Of a stretch of 64,000 nt of DNA, positions 18,099 through 27,238 are shown piece after piece. The stretch is from positions 992,001-1,056,000 of the forward strand of contig NZ_JAGILA010000002.1 in assembly GCF_017874595.1 (NCBI RefSeq), read 5' to 3'. The stretch is from Sinorhizobium kostiense (GTDB lineage Bacteria; Pseudomonadota; Alphaproteobacteria; Rhizobiales; Rhizobiaceae). Position 1 is the stretch's first letter. Each line of letters opens with the position of its first letter. Below the pieces are notes generated by a model, which saw only the letters and a list, made by a program, of their open reading frames with translations, had not been told where the DNA came from and made no database searches. A program made the translations under genes and the position numbers.

Positions 18099-18905
18099 AT
18101 GACGAAGCTCATCATTTTCACCGATCTGCATATGGTCCCCGAAGGCATGACCATCATCGGGATCGATCCTTATCGTCGCCTTGCCAACGGCATAGCCCAC
18201 GTCAACCGTTTCCATGCCGATGCCGATCGGGTGATATTCGCCGGCGATCTGGCACATTATGCGGACCGCGCCTCCTACCAGCGGCTGAAGGATTTGCTTT
18301 CGGAACTCATTCCCCCCGCCGCGATCATGATCGGCAATCATGATCGGCGTGAGGTCTTTCTTGATGTCTTCACGAATGCAGCAACCGACGAGGGCGGCTT
18401 CGTGCAGCAGACGATCGACTTTGCCGATTGCCGCGCCGTGCTGCTCGACACGCTGTTCGCGCCGCCCTACGAATACCCGACGAGCCATGCCGGCCATCTA
18501 TGCGAAAGGCGGCTCGACTGGCTCGACCGGCAACTCGACGGGGCCGGCGAAAGGCCGGTGCTCCTCTTCATGCATCACCCCCCGCATGCAAGCGGATTTG
18601 CCGGTATCGACATGATCCGCCTCATCAACGAAGAGGAGTTCTACCGGCTCGTCAAGCGCCACGGCAACGTCCGGCACATCTTCGCCGGCCATGTCCACCG
18701 CACGATCAGCGGATCCAGCCGCGGCATTCCGTTCTCGATCTTCAAGAGTCCGGTCCACCAACAGCCCATGCCCTTCGACATTGCCGACGCTTCCCTTTCC
18801 GTCGACGAGCCGGCCGCCTACGGCATTGCCGTCGTCACCGCCGATGGGGTGCTGGTGCATACGGAGGATTACGAGATCGCCAGCCGCGATGCTGTCGTCG
18901 CGTGA
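18099..18905 (+). CDS. spdA: Cyclic-nucleotide phosphodiesterase SpdA
   Basis: A 268-residue class III calcineurin-like metallophosphoesterase. The metal-site motifs appear in order: FTDLH (residues 7-11), AGDLAH, GNHD, MHHPPH and GHVH. By position (two genes past clr/cyaD1) and family it matches S. meliloti SpdA, which hydrolyses 2',3'-cAMP in vitro and tempers cAMP signalling. It is expected to be cytoplasmic, since no signal peptide is present. SD is weak (GGGGCG). Co-oriented with the secreted protein gene after a 167-base gap. Confidence 0.88.
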   Translation: MTKLIIFTDLHMVPEGMTIIGIDPYRRLANGIAHVNRFHADADRVIFAGDLAHYADRASYQRLKDLLSELIPPAAIMIGNHDRREVFLDVFTNAATDEGGFVQQTIDFADCRAVLLDTLFAPPYEYPTSHAGHLCERRLDWLDRQLDGAGERPVLLFMHHPPHASGFAGIDMIRLINEEEFYRLVKRHGNVRHIFAGHVHRTISGSSRGIPFSIFKSPVHQQPMPFDIADASLSVDEPAAYGIAVVTADGVLVHTEDYEIASRDAVVA

Positions 18906-18946
18906 CGCCATTCCGACCTGTCCGGCTTCGTGATAGGCTGGCTGCC

Positions 18947-19267
18947 ATGACCGTTTTCCATTCCGCCGCCCCATCCTTCGACTGCCAGAACTGTGGTGCA
19001 TGCTGCGCATATTCGGCCGACTGGCCGCGCTTTTCGCTGGAGACGGAGGAGGAACTCGATCGGATACCGGCGGAGTTCGTAGCCGCCGATCTGGGCGGCA
19101 TGCGCTGCGAGAACGACCGCTGCACCGCGCTTCAAGGCACGCCCGGAAAAAGCGTCGCCTGCAGGGTCTATGCCGCGCGACCGATCGTCTGCCGCACCTG
19201 CATGCCCGGAGACGACGAATGCCTTATGGCACGCGAACGACTTTTCGGAGCCGCCGCTTTCATGTGA
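18947..19267 (+). CDS. YkgJ-family cysteine-cluster protein
   Basis: A 106-residue protein with the YkgJ (Zn/Fe-chelating, UPF0153) pattern: FDCQNCGACC near the N terminus, then MRCENDRCTAL, VACRVYAARPIVCRTC and a final Cys. The cysteines probably bind a metal or cluster; no activity can be assigned. The ATG at 18947 gives a normal family length; the longer frame from 18428 is antisense-like overlap with spdA and is rejected. It lies 41 bases after spdA, so it may be co-transcribed. Confidence 0.82.
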   Translation: MTVFHSAAPSFDCQNCGACCAYSADWPRFSLETEEELDRIPAEFVAADLGGMRCENDRCTALQGTPGKSVACRVYAARPIVCRTCMPGDDECLMARERLFGAAAFM

Positions 19268-19447
19268 ACATTCGGGTTGCTTCAGCAATCACCGGATATT
19301 CATCCATGAAATAGTCTGCATGTGGATAATCGTCCGGCGCAACAGCGAATTTGCCGGATAGATGTTCGGTTCGAAGAAGCGTATCTTCTGCCCAGAATTC
19401 GAGACGGCGCCAAGCCGCCTTCGAGCCCTTGTGGAGGACCGCAGTTG

Positions 19448-22400
19448 ATGAGCCAGACCCCGCTTAAGAAACCGGCCGATCAAGCCGCAACGGCGCCATT
19501 TGCCGAATTCGCGCCGCCGATCCGACCGCAGACCCCGCTTCGCCAGGCGATCACCGCCGCCTATCGCCGGCCGGAGACGGAATGCCTGCCGCCGCTCCTC
19601 GAGGCAGCCACGATGCCGCCGGAGACGCGGGAGGCCGCGGCGAAGACTGCCCGCAAGCTGGTGGAGGCTCTTCGCGGGAAGCACAGCGGCTCAGGCGTCG
19701 AAGGCCTGGTGCAGGAATATTCGCTTTCGAGCCAGGAGGGCGTCGCGCTGATGTGCCTGGCGGAGGCGCTGCTGCGAATTCCCGATACGGCAACGCGCGA
19801 TGCGCTTATCCGTGACAAAATCGCGGACGGCGACTGGAAATCGCATCTCGGCGGCGGACGCTCGCTTTTCGTCAATGCCGCCACCTGGGGCCTTGTCGTG
19901 ACCGGCAGGCTGACGTCGACCGTCAACGACCGCAGCCTTTCCGCGGCGCTGACGCGGCTCATTGCCCGCTGCGGCGAGCCGGTGATCCGCCGCGGCGTCG
20001 ATATGGCGATGCGGATGATGGGTGAGCAGTTCGTCACCGGCGAGACGATCAAGGAGGCGCTTCAGCGCTCGAAAGAGCTCGAGAAAAAGGGCTTCAGCTA
20101 CTCCTACGACATGCTGGGCGAAGCGGCAACGACGGCCGCCGATGCGGCGCGCTACTACAAGGACTACGAGACTGCCATCCACGCGATCGGCAGGGCGTCT
20201 GCCGGCCGCGGCATCTACGAGGGTCCGGGCATCTCGATCAAGCTCTCGGCCCTGCATCCGCGCTATTCGCGGGCGCAAGCGGCGCGCGTCATGGGCGAGT
20301 TGCTGCCGCGCGTCAAGGCGCTCGCCGTGCTCGCCAGGAAATACGATATCGGCCTCAACATCGATGCCGAGGAGGCGGACCGGCTGGAGCTCTCGCTCGA
20401 TCTCATCGAGGAACTCTGCCTTGACGCCGATCTTGCCGGCTGGAACGGCATGGGCTTCGTGGTGCAGGCCTATGGCAAGCGCTGCCCCTTCGTGCTCGAC
20501 TATATCATCGACCTCGCGCGGCGCTCCGGCCGGCGCATCATGGTCCGGCTCGTCAAGGGAGCCTATTGGGACGCCGAGATCAAACGGGCGCAGCTAGACG
20601 GGCTGGAGGATTACCCGGTCTTCACCCGCAAGATCCACACCGACGTCTCCTATATCGCCTGCGCCCGCAAGCTGCTTGAGGCGAGCGACCTGGTCTTTCC
20701 GCAGTTTGCCACCCACAATGCGCAGACGCTCGCCACCATCTATCACATGGCGGGCAAGGATTTTCAGGTCGGCGAATACGAGTTCCAATGCCTGCACGGG
20801 ATGGGCGAGCCGCTCTACGAAGAGGTGGTCGGGCCAGACAAGCTCAACCGGCCCTGCCGCATCTATGCGCCCGTCGGCACGCATGAGACGCTGCTTGCCT
20901 ATCTCGTCCGCCGCCTGCTCGAAAACGGTGCCAACTCGTCCTTCGTCCACCGCATCGCCGACCCGAAGGTTTCGGTCAGCGAGCTCATCGCCGATCCCGT
21001 GGAGATCGTCCGCGCCATGCCAGTCGTCGGCGCCAAACACGACAGGATTGCCCTGCCGGCCCAGATCTTCGGCGATTCCCGCAGGAATTCCGCCGGTCTC
21101 GATCTCTCCAACGAGGCGACGCTCGCCGCGCTGACGGAGGCACTGAAGGCGAGCGCCGCAATTGCCTGGAGCGCTGCGCCGCAGCTTGCAACCGGCACCG
21201 CCGCAGGCGCGCCGCGGCCGGTCGTCAACCCCGGCGACCATCGCGATGTCGTCGGATCGGTGACGGAGACTTCGGACGTGGATGCACGGCGTGCGGCTCA
21301 GCTTTCGGCGGCGGCAGCATCGGGCTGGGCGGCGGTTTCTCCGACGGAACGGGCGGCCTGCCTCGATCGCGCCGCCGATCTCATGCAGTCGCGCATGCCG
21401 ACGCTACTCGGCCTGATCATCCGCGAAGCCGGCAAATCGGCGCTCAATGCCATTGCCGAGGTGCGCGAGGCGATCGATTTCCTGCGCTATTACGCCGAAC
21501 AGACGCGCCGGACCCTCGGACCCGCCCACAGGCCGATCGGGCCGATCGTCTGCATCAGCCCGTGGAACTTCCCGCTGGCCATCTTTACCGGTCAGATCGC
21601 CGCCGCCCTCGTCGCAGGCAATCCGGTGCTCGCCAAACCTGCCGAGGAAACGCCGCTGATCGCCGCCGAAGGCGTGCGCATCCTGCACGAAGCCGGCATT
21701 CCGGCAAACGCGCTGCAGCTTCTGCCCGGAGACGGGCGCGTCGGCGCGGCGCTCGTTGCGGCGCCGGAAATCGCCGGCGTGATGTTCACCGGCTCCACCG
21801 AGGTCGCGCGGCTCATCCAGGCGCAGCTTGCCAACCGGCTCTCGCCGGCCGGCCGGCCGATCCCGTTGATTGCCGAAACCGGCGGCCAGAATGCGATGGT
21901 CGTCGATTCCTCGGCGCTGGCCGAACAGGTCGTCGGCGACGTGATCACCTCCGCCTTCGACAGCGCCGGCCAGCGCTGCTCGGCATTGCGCGTGCTCTGC
22001 CTGCAGGAGGACGTCGCCGACCGCATCCTGACGATGCTGAAGGGCGCGCTGCACGAGTTGAACATCAGCCGAACCGACCGACTTTTCGTCGATGTCGGCC
22101 CGGTGATCACCGAGGAGGCGAAGGAGGGCATTGAAAAACACATCGAGCGGATGCGCGGGCTCGGCCGCAGGGTGGAGCAGATCGGCCTCGCCAGCGAGAC
22201 CGGGCACGGCACATTCGTGCCGCCGACGATCATCGAGCTCGACAAGCTGGCCGATCTGAAGCGCGAGGTCTTCGGGCCGGTGCTGCACGTCATCCGCTTT
22301 CGCCGGGACGATCTCGACCGGCTGATCGACGACATCAATGCCACCGGCTACGGGCTTACCTTCGGCCTGCATACACGCCTCGACGAGACGATCGCGCATG

Positions 22401-23149
22401 TGACGAGCCGCATCAAGGCCGGCAATCTCTATGTCAACCGCAACATCATCGGCGCGGTCGTTGGCGTGCAGCCTTTCGGCGGCCGCGGCCTTTCCGGCAC
22501 GGGGCCAAAGGCCGGCGGTCCGCTGTACCTCGGGCGGTTGGTGACAACCGCGCCAGTGCCGCCGCAGCACAGCTCCGTGCATACGGATCCGGTGCTGCGC
22601 GATTTCGCGAAATGGCTCGACACCAAAGGAGCGATGGCGGAAGCGGAAGCTGCCCGCAGCGCCGGCGGCAATTCTGCGCTGGGGCTTGCCGTGGAGTTGC
22701 CCGGCCCCGTCGGCGAACGCAACCTCTACTCTCTCCACCCGCGCGGGCGCATCCTGCTCGTCCCGGCGACGGAGAGCGGCCTCTATCATCAGCTTGCCGC
22801 GGCGCTTTCGACCGGCAACAGCGTCGTCGTCGACGCCGCCTCCGGTCTGCAACCCTCCCTCAAGGGCTTGCCGCAGAGCGTCGCGCTTCGCGTCTCCTGG
22901 TCCAAGGATTGGGCCGCCGACGGCCCCTTCGCCGGTGCGCTCGTGGAAGGCGATGCCGACCGGATCCGCACTGTCAACAAGACGATCGCCGATTTACCCG
23001 GCCCGCTGGTGCTCGTCCAGGCGGCCTCCACCGAGGAAATCGCTCGCAATCCGGACGCCTATTGCCTGAATTGGCTGGTCGAGGAGGTTTCCACTTCCAT
23101 CAACACCGCCGCCGCCGGCGGGAATGCGAGCCTGATGGCGATCGGCTAA
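19448..23149 (+). CDS. putA: Bifunctional proline dehydrogenase / P5C dehydrogenase PutA
   Basis: A 1233-residue enzyme oxidising proline to glutamate. The N-terminal half holds the FAD proline-dehydrogenase barrel (GPGISIKLSALHPRY ... MVRLVKGAYWD). The second half holds the NAD aldehyde dehydrogenase with Glu in AETGGQNAMV and nucleophile Cys in SAGQRCSALRVL. A further ~130-residue C-terminal region marks the longer PutA type. The N terminus lacks the ribbon-helix-helix of E. coli PutA, so it should not autoregulate by DNA binding. GGAGG at 19431-19435 supports the ATG at 19448 (or TTG at 19445). Confidence 0.95.
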   Translation: MSQTPLKKPADQAATAPFAEFAPPIRPQTPLRQAITAAYRRPETECLPPLLEAATMPPETREAAAKTARKLVEALRGKHSGSGVEGLVQEYSLSSQEGVALMCLAEALLRIPDTATRDALIRDKIADGDWKSHLGGGRSLFVNAATWGLVVTGRLTSTVNDRSLSAALTRLIARCGEPVIRRGVDMAMRMMGEQFVTGETIKEALQRSKELEKKGFSYSYDMLGEAATTAADAARYYKDYETAIHAIGRASAGRGIYEGPGISIKLSALHPRYSRAQAARVMGELLPRVKALAVLARKYDIGLNIDAEEADRLELSLDLIEELCLDADLAGWNGMGFVVQAYGKRCPFVLDYIIDLARRSGRRIMVRLVKGAYWDAEIKRAQLDGLEDYPVFTRKIHTDVSYIACARKLLEASDLVFPQFATHNAQTLATIYHMAGKDFQVGEYEFQCLHGMGEPLYEEVVGPDKLNRPCRIYAPVGTHETLLAYLVRRLLENGANSSFVHRIADPKVSVSELIADPVEIVRAMPVVGAKHDRIALPAQIFGDSRRNSAGLDLSNEATLAALTEALKASAAIAWSAAPQLATGTAAGAPRPVVNPGDHRDVVGSVTETSDVDARRAAQLSAAAASGWAAVSPTERAACLDRAADLMQSRMPTLLGLIIREAGKSALNAIAEVREAIDFLRYYAEQTRRTLGPAHRPIGPIVCISPWNFPLAIFTGQIAAALVAGNPVLAKPAEETPLIAAEGVRILHEAGIPANALQLLPGDGRVGAALVAAPEIAGVMFTGSTEVARLIQAQLANRLSPAGRPIPLIAETGGQNAMVVDSSALAEQVVGDVITSAFDSAGQRCSALRVLCLQEDVADRILTMLKGALHELNISRTDRLFVDVGPVITEEAKEGIEKHIERMRGLGRRVEQIGLASETGHGTFVPPTIIELDKLADLKREVFGPVLHVIRFRRDDLDRLIDDINATGYGLTFGLHTRLDETIAHVTSRIKAGNLYVNRNIIGAVVGVQPFGGRGLSGTGPKAGGPLYLGRLVTTAPVPPQHSSVHTDPVLRDFAKWLDTKGAMAEAEAARSAGGNSALGLAVELPGPVGERNLYSLHPRGRILLVPATESGLYHQLAAALSTGNSVVVDAASGLQPSLKGLPQSVALRVSWSKDWAADGPFAGALVEGDADRIRTVNKTIADLPGPLVLVQAASTEEIARNPDAYCLNWLVEEVSTSINTAAAGGNASLMAIG

Positions 23150-23174
23150 TTGACGGCGGCTCCCGTTCTTTCAT

Positions 23175-23200
23175 CCCTCCCCAACCCCTCAAGGGGAGGG
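23175..23200. repeat. Palindromic repeat, family A, copy 1
   Basis: CCCTCCCC and GGGGAGGG flank a 10-base centre. Related elements recur at 35388-35408 and 58497-58519, all between genes. It is 25 bases past the putA stop and could also serve as a 3' stem for putA mRNA. Confidence 0.7.
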
Positions 23201-23320
23201 TTTCGGCGCCTGCCGCGACCGCCTACCCGACTTCCAACTTCATGGGCGGCCGCACCATCACTTTCGCCGGTGGCGCCTCCGACGCCAATCCGCTATCAGC
23301 TTGAAAAACGGAAGCAGCGG

Positions 23321-23905
23321 ATGTTCACACTCCAGCGCGTCGAGACCGCGGCACAGGAAATCAAGAAAAGCCGGTTCGTTGCGATCGCCGGCCCGATCGC
23401 GGATGAGCAGGCGGCAAGGGCCTTCCTCGCCGCGCATGCCGACCCGACCGCCAACCACAATTGCTGGGCCTGGCGCATCGGCCAAGGCTACCGTTTCAGC
23501 GACGATGGCGAGCCGAGCGGCACCGCCGGCAAACCGATCCTTGCGGCGATCGATGGGCAGAAACTCAACAGCGTCGCGGTTCTGGTGACCCGCCGGTTCG
23601 GCGGTATTCTGCTCGGCAGCGGCGGTCTGATGCGCGCCTATGGCGGCACCGCCGCGCTCTGCCTCGGGGCTGCAGAAAAGGTCGAACTCGTTGACAGGCA
23701 GGTGGCGACGCTCGCCTGTGAGTTCACCGACCTGGCGCTGATCAAGGCGCGCCTTCTAAACCGGAAGGTCGCGGTCACCGGAGAGACCTTCACGGAAACC
23801 GGGGCGGTGCTGACGATCGAAATGCGAAAAGACGCGGTGGACGAAGTGTTGGCCCTCGTCACCGATCTCAGCCGCGGCAAAGCCGTCGTATCGCTCGCGA
23901 ACTGA
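23321..23905 (+). CDS. YigZ/IMPACT-family protein
   Basis: A 194-residue member of the UPF0029/YigZ family: an N-terminal Impact domain (IKKSRFVAIAGPI ... DDGEPSGTAGKPIL ... VTRRFGGILLGSGGLMRAYGG) and a C-terminal DUF1949-like half. The eukaryotic relative IMPACT modulates translation control; bacterial function is not settled. The ATG at 23321 gives the family length; the upstream in-frame extension runs through the repeat region and is rejected. Confidence 0.88.
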   Translation: MFTLQRVETAAQEIKKSRFVAIAGPIADEQAARAFLAAHADPTANHNCWAWRIGQGYRFSDDGEPSGTAGKPILAAIDGQKLNSVAVLVTRRFGGILLGSGGLMRAYGGTAALCLGAAEKVELVDRQVATLACEFTDLALIKARLLNRKVAVTGETFTETGAVLTIEMRKDAVDEVLALVTDLSRGKAVVSLAN

Positions 23906-24024
23906 ACGGCACACGATCGGCTGATCAAGGTTCACGTTCATCAGCGATGGTGAGATAATGCTGCGATCGTGCGGCTTCCTCATAGGCGCTGAGAGGGTGC
24001 CGACCGTTGCTAGGGATGGCAAGG

Positions 24025-24453
24025 ATGAGCGAAGCCTTCGACCTCGAGCGCTTCGTCGAGGCGCAACAGGGCATTTACGAAACCGCCCTTGCAGAACTTC
24101 GCGCGGGCGCGAAGAAGACCCATTGGATGTGGTTCATCTTTCCGCAGATCCAGGGTCTCGGCCATTCGGCGACGGCGCAATATTATGCGCTTTCGGATAT
24201 CGACGAGGCGGACGCCTATCTGCGGCACCCGATTCTCGGCCGCCGCCTGCTCGAATGCACCGACGCCGTCAACGCGCTTGAAGGCTTGAGCGCGCTCGAG
24301 ATTTTCGGGCGACCCGACAATCTTAAATTCCACGCGTCGATGACGCTCTTTGCGCTCGCAGCCCCGACCGTCGGCGCCTTCAAAAGGGCGCTCGACCGCT
24401 ATTTCGATGGCGTGAAGGATGGCCGCACGATGGAAATCCTGCGCGGGGAATAG
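24025..24453 (+). CDS. DUF1810 family protein
   Basis: A 142-residue protein of DUF1810 with the family's THWMWFIFPQIQGLG signature near residue 35 and KFHASMTLFA near residue 98. Function unknown. Start choice is uncertain among ATG 24025, ATG 24016 and TTG 24007; AGGG at 24012-24015 favours 24025. Confidence 0.85.
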   Translation: MSEAFDLERFVEAQQGIYETALAELRAGAKKTHWMWFIFPQIQGLGHSATAQYYALSDIDEADAYLRHPILGRRLLECTDAVNALEGLSALEIFGRPDNLKFHASMTLFALAAPTVGAFKRALDRYFDGVKDGRTMEILRGE

Positions 24454-24567
24454 AGCCGCGACCGCCGATGCCACGGCGGCAGCGGACCCGTTCATCGTTG
24501 ACTTTCAAAGCCATGAGAGGAGAATGGAGGTCTTCCGCGTCACGACTGATCAGAAGGGGCGCCTACG

Positions 24568-25041
24568 ATGACGATCGCCAAAAAACTCCAGGATTATATC
24601 GACAGCGAAGGGGTCACCTACGACACCGTCGCTCATCACCGCACGGCAACCTCGAGCCAAACCGCCGAGGCCGCCCATGTCCCCGGCAACCGCTTGGCCA
24701 AATCCGTGGTCGTGCACCACGAGATGGGCTATGTGCTGGCCGTCGTTCCCGCCACGCACCGGGTCGAACTCTCGACCTTGCAGGACGTCATGAACAGGCG
24801 CTTGGGTCTTGCCTCCGAAGACGAGGTCAGCTCACTGTTTTCCGATTGTGAGATTGGCGCAGTGCCGCCGATCGGATCGGCCTATGGCGTGCCTGTGATT
24901 CTCGACGAAAGCCTCGACAAGGCCAGCGACGTCTATTTCGAGGGAGGAGACCACCGGACCCTCGTGCATATGAGCGGCGCCAATTTCCGCAACCTAATGA
25001 GGAATGCTCAGGTCGCTCGCTTCAGCCACCCAGCGGCGTGA
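24568..25041 (+). CDS. YbaK/aminoacyl-tRNA deacylase-domain protein
   Basis: A 157-residue protein with the YbaK/ProX editing-domain fold: HHRTATSSQTAEAAHVPGNRLAKSVVV carries the conserved Lys, and IGSAYGVPVILDESL is the distal family motif. Relatives remove misacylated amino acids from tRNA in trans; which tRNA is not clear from sequence. No tRNA synthetase domain is fused. It converges on the tRNA-Arg gene. Confidence 0.85.
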   Translation: MTIAKKLQDYIDSEGVTYDTVAHHRTATSSQTAEAAHVPGNRLAKSVVVHHEMGYVLAVVPATHRVELSTLQDVMNRRLGLASEDEVSSLFSDCEIGAVPPIGSAYGVPVILDESLDKASDVYFEGGDHRTLVHMSGANFRNLMRNAQVARFSHPAA

Positions 25042-25126
25042 AAGACGAGGGCTTGGCGGCGCGCCGACTTCACTGACGCGGCACATGTTCTCGCGGCCAT
25101 CGGCGCGTGCATTTTTATGAAGTGAA

Positions 25127-25203
25127 TGGCGCACCCGAAGAGATTCGAACTCCTGACCCCCAGATTCGTAGTCTGGTGCTCTATCCAGCTGAGCTACGGG
25201 TGC
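25127..25203 (-). tRNA. tRNA-Arg (anticodon ACG)
   Basis: Read on the minus strand, the acceptor arm GCACCCG/CGGGTGC, D arm GCTCAGCTGGATAGAGC, anticodon stem CCAGA/TCTGG with loop CTACGAA, and T arm with GTTCGAATC are all present, followed by discriminator G and an encoded CCA. Loop positions 34-36 read ACG, so it decodes CGU (and CGC/CGA after A34-to-inosine editing). 77 nt including CCA. Confidence 0.97.
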
Positions 25204-25347
25204 TTGCCTTGAAGCGGTGACCACCGCTTGCGTGGCGATCCCTCTAAAGGGTCCTTTCGGGGATTGCAAGCGCCCCGGGGAAAAAATTTCACTTTTGCGA
25301 GGTCCCCGTCCTTTGGCGTACATCGCAATGCCGTGGCCGCGGCCGCG

Positions 25348-26829
25348 TTACGAGCGCCCCTTCGCCCGAAAGGCGTCGAGGCGGACAGGGCGGTCCGGCA
25401 GCTCGATGCGGAACAGCGTCCCGGGCGTCGGCTTTTCCACAAGCGCGATCGTGCCACCATGAGCAAGCACCAGCTCGCGGGCGATCGCAAGCCCAAGCCC
25501 CGTGCCCCCGGAGCGCGCCGAACCGCGGAAGGCGGCAAACAGGTTCTCTCGCGCCTTGGGCGGCATGCCCGGCCCCGTATCGTCGATGGAGATCGTCACC
25601 ACGCCGCCCGTCCTGACGGCTGAGACGATGATCGCCCGGGTGCGGCCGTCCTCGGGTTCATGGTTCGCCAGCGCCTGGACGGCATTGCGGCAGATATTGT
25701 GCACGACCCTGAACAATTGCTCGCTGTCGGCATCGACCATCACGTCCTCGCGAACCTGGTTCTCGAAGGCAATACCGCTCTGGCTGTCGATCGCCAGCAG
25801 CTCCGCGACGTCGTCGACAAGCGGCCGCAACGCCACGAAGCGTCGGCGCGGCTCGGCCTCGGCCGTGCGCCCGTAGGAGAGGACCTCGTGCGTATAGCCC
25901 ACGGCCCGGTCGATGGTCCTGAGCAATGTCGGCGCGAAACGCTTGACAACCGGATCGTCGACATCCGCAAGCCGGTCGGAAATCAGTTGCGCCGAGGAAA
26001 GGATGTTTCGCAGGTCGTGATTGATCTTTGAAACGGCAAGGCCGAGTTCGGCGAGGCTCTTCTGCTGCTTCAAAGTCTTTTGCAGTTCGCGCTGCATGCT
26101 GGCGAGGTGCTGGCCGGCGACCGCCAATTCGTCGCGCCCCTCCGGTGGGGTGAGGATCCGCGCGGGGTCCGCGGGCTCGTCGGAGAACTCCTGCATACTG
26201 GCCGTCAGGCGCTTGATCGGGACGATCAGCATCCGGTTGATGGCGAGAAAGATCAACGCCGCAGTGATCAGCGAAATGACGATCGACAACAGGAAGACGT
26301 TGCGGGAATAGCCGAGCATGGCCTTGCGCAGCCCCGCGTCCTTCATCACCAGCTCTATCGTCGCATCGCTCTCTCCAAGTGGCCCGTAGACCCGCATGAT
26401 CCGGTGACCGCCGAACAGCAGCGTGTCGAAAGCGTCGCGGATCGCACCCAAGGGCGTAATATTGGCGACATCGTATTCCCCGTCGATCTGAGGCGGCATA
26501 TCGACGCTCGCGATCATCCTTGATGCATCCTTGCGGCGGATAACGATCGCCTTGGTGCCGGTTGCCATCAGGGTCTCGCGCTGCACGGCACGCGGCAGCT
26601 CAATATTCTGCAGACCGTCGACGACGACGGCGGCGGCCGCCACGGTGTTCAGCCGGTCCTCGAGCCAGCGGATCCGCATATTGGCGACGGAGGGCACGAA
26701 GATCAGCACTTCCGCGAGCATGACGAAGGCGACCGTGAGCAACAACAGTTTGCCGGAGAGCCCGCGCAAGAAGCCGACGGCCGCACGGGGCGGCGCGCTC
26801 GCATTGGCCGGACGTACATCTTCTGTCAT
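25348..26829 (-). CDS. Sensor histidine kinase (orphan, HAMP-containing)
   Basis: About 493 residues: a membrane helix near 26-48, a periplasmic region of ~120 residues, a second helix near 180-200, a HAMP linker, a dimerisation helix with the phospho-acceptor His in INHDLRNIL, and an ATPase domain with DTGPGMPP and GGTGLGLAIARELVLAHGG. It senses an unknown signal at the membrane and autophosphorylates. No response-regulator gene lies nearby. Start: ATG 26829, or TTG 26835, which is better spaced from AGGGA. A small frame ends 15 bases before it and may be co-transcribed. Confidence 0.88.
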   Translation of the reverse strand: MTEDVRPANASAPPRAAVGFLRGLSGKLLLLTVAFVMLAEVLIFVPSVANMRIRWLEDRLNTVAAAAVVVDGLQNIELPRAVQRETLMATGTKAIVIRRKDASRMIASVDMPPQIDGEYDVANITPLGAIRDAFDTLLFGGHRIMRVYGPLGESDATIELVMKDAGLRKAMLGYSRNVFLLSIVISLITAALIFLAINRMLIVPIKRLTASMQEFSDEPADPARILTPPEGRDELAVAGQHLASMQRELQKTLKQQKSLAELGLAVSKINHDLRNILSSAQLISDRLADVDDPVVKRFAPTLLRTIDRAVGYTHEVLSYGRTAEAEPRRRFVALRPLVDDVAELLAIDSQSGIAFENQVREDVMVDADSEQLFRVVHNICRNAVQALANHEPEDGRTRAIIVSAVRTGGVVTISIDDTGPGMPPKARENLFAAFRGSARSGGTGLGLAIARELVLAHGGTIALVEKPTPGTLFRIELPDRPVRLDAFRAKGRS

Positions 26830-26850
26830 GTCCAATGGATTTCCCTGCCG

Positions 26851-27066
26851 TCAGCCGAAACGCCGCAGATGCGGATCGCAGTGCGGACCAACCCGATTTC
26901 GTGCCATGGGTGGATAATAGGAGATCGCTGCCCGTTTTCCAATCTCGGAAAGGACCGGACGGGGTGCCACATAGTCGCGGAAGCGTTTCAATGTCAGATG
27001 GTTGGCGACGGCAAGGGCCGCCTTCGCGCGTCCGATTGGACGCGCGGCGCTGTCGGCGTCGATCAT
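26851..27066 (-). CDS. Small basic hypothetical protein upstream of the kinase
   Basis: A 71-codon frame beginning MIDADSAARPIGRAKAAL and ending RVGPHCDPHLRRFG. Codon third positions are GC-rich like neighbouring genes, GGGAG lies about eight bases upstream of the ATG, and the stop is 15 bases from the histidine kinase start. The product would be soluble and basic with no recognised domain. It could be a genuine small gene in the kinase operon or a chance frame in a 400-base gap. Confidence 0.4.
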   Translation of the reverse strand: MIDADSAARPIGRAKAALAVANHLTLKRFRDYVAPRPVLSEIGKRAAISYYPPMARNRVGPHCDPHLRRFG

Positions 27067-27238
27067 CTCCCCGCTCCCGCGCCGACGCCGGCATCAGGAA
27101 TTCGCTCCGGGGTCGAAAGGAACATGACGAAGATCGCCGCCGAAGTCCGCGCAAACGGATACAAAGCCGCTTGGCTGTAAGACAGCAGAGCCTGTCGCTC
27201 CCTTCGGATCGGCGGGCCCTGACGAGTCGATCTACAAA
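27067..27238. other. Intergenic, chemoreceptor to kinase operon
   Basis: The rest of the ~400-base gap between the kinase and the chemoreceptor genes, both leftward. I see no hairpin terminator or clear promoter. Plus-strand frames here are antisense to the small candidate gene. Confidence 0.4.

Noticed and set aside
18428..19267. Longer 279-codon version of the cysteine-cluster protein
   Set aside because: The first 170 codons overlap spdA in another frame and look like a shadow; the family length fits the ATG at 18947.
21404..22852. 482-codon minus-strand frame inside putA
   Set aside because: Complete overlap with the P5C dehydrogenase half of PutA; no recognised motif.
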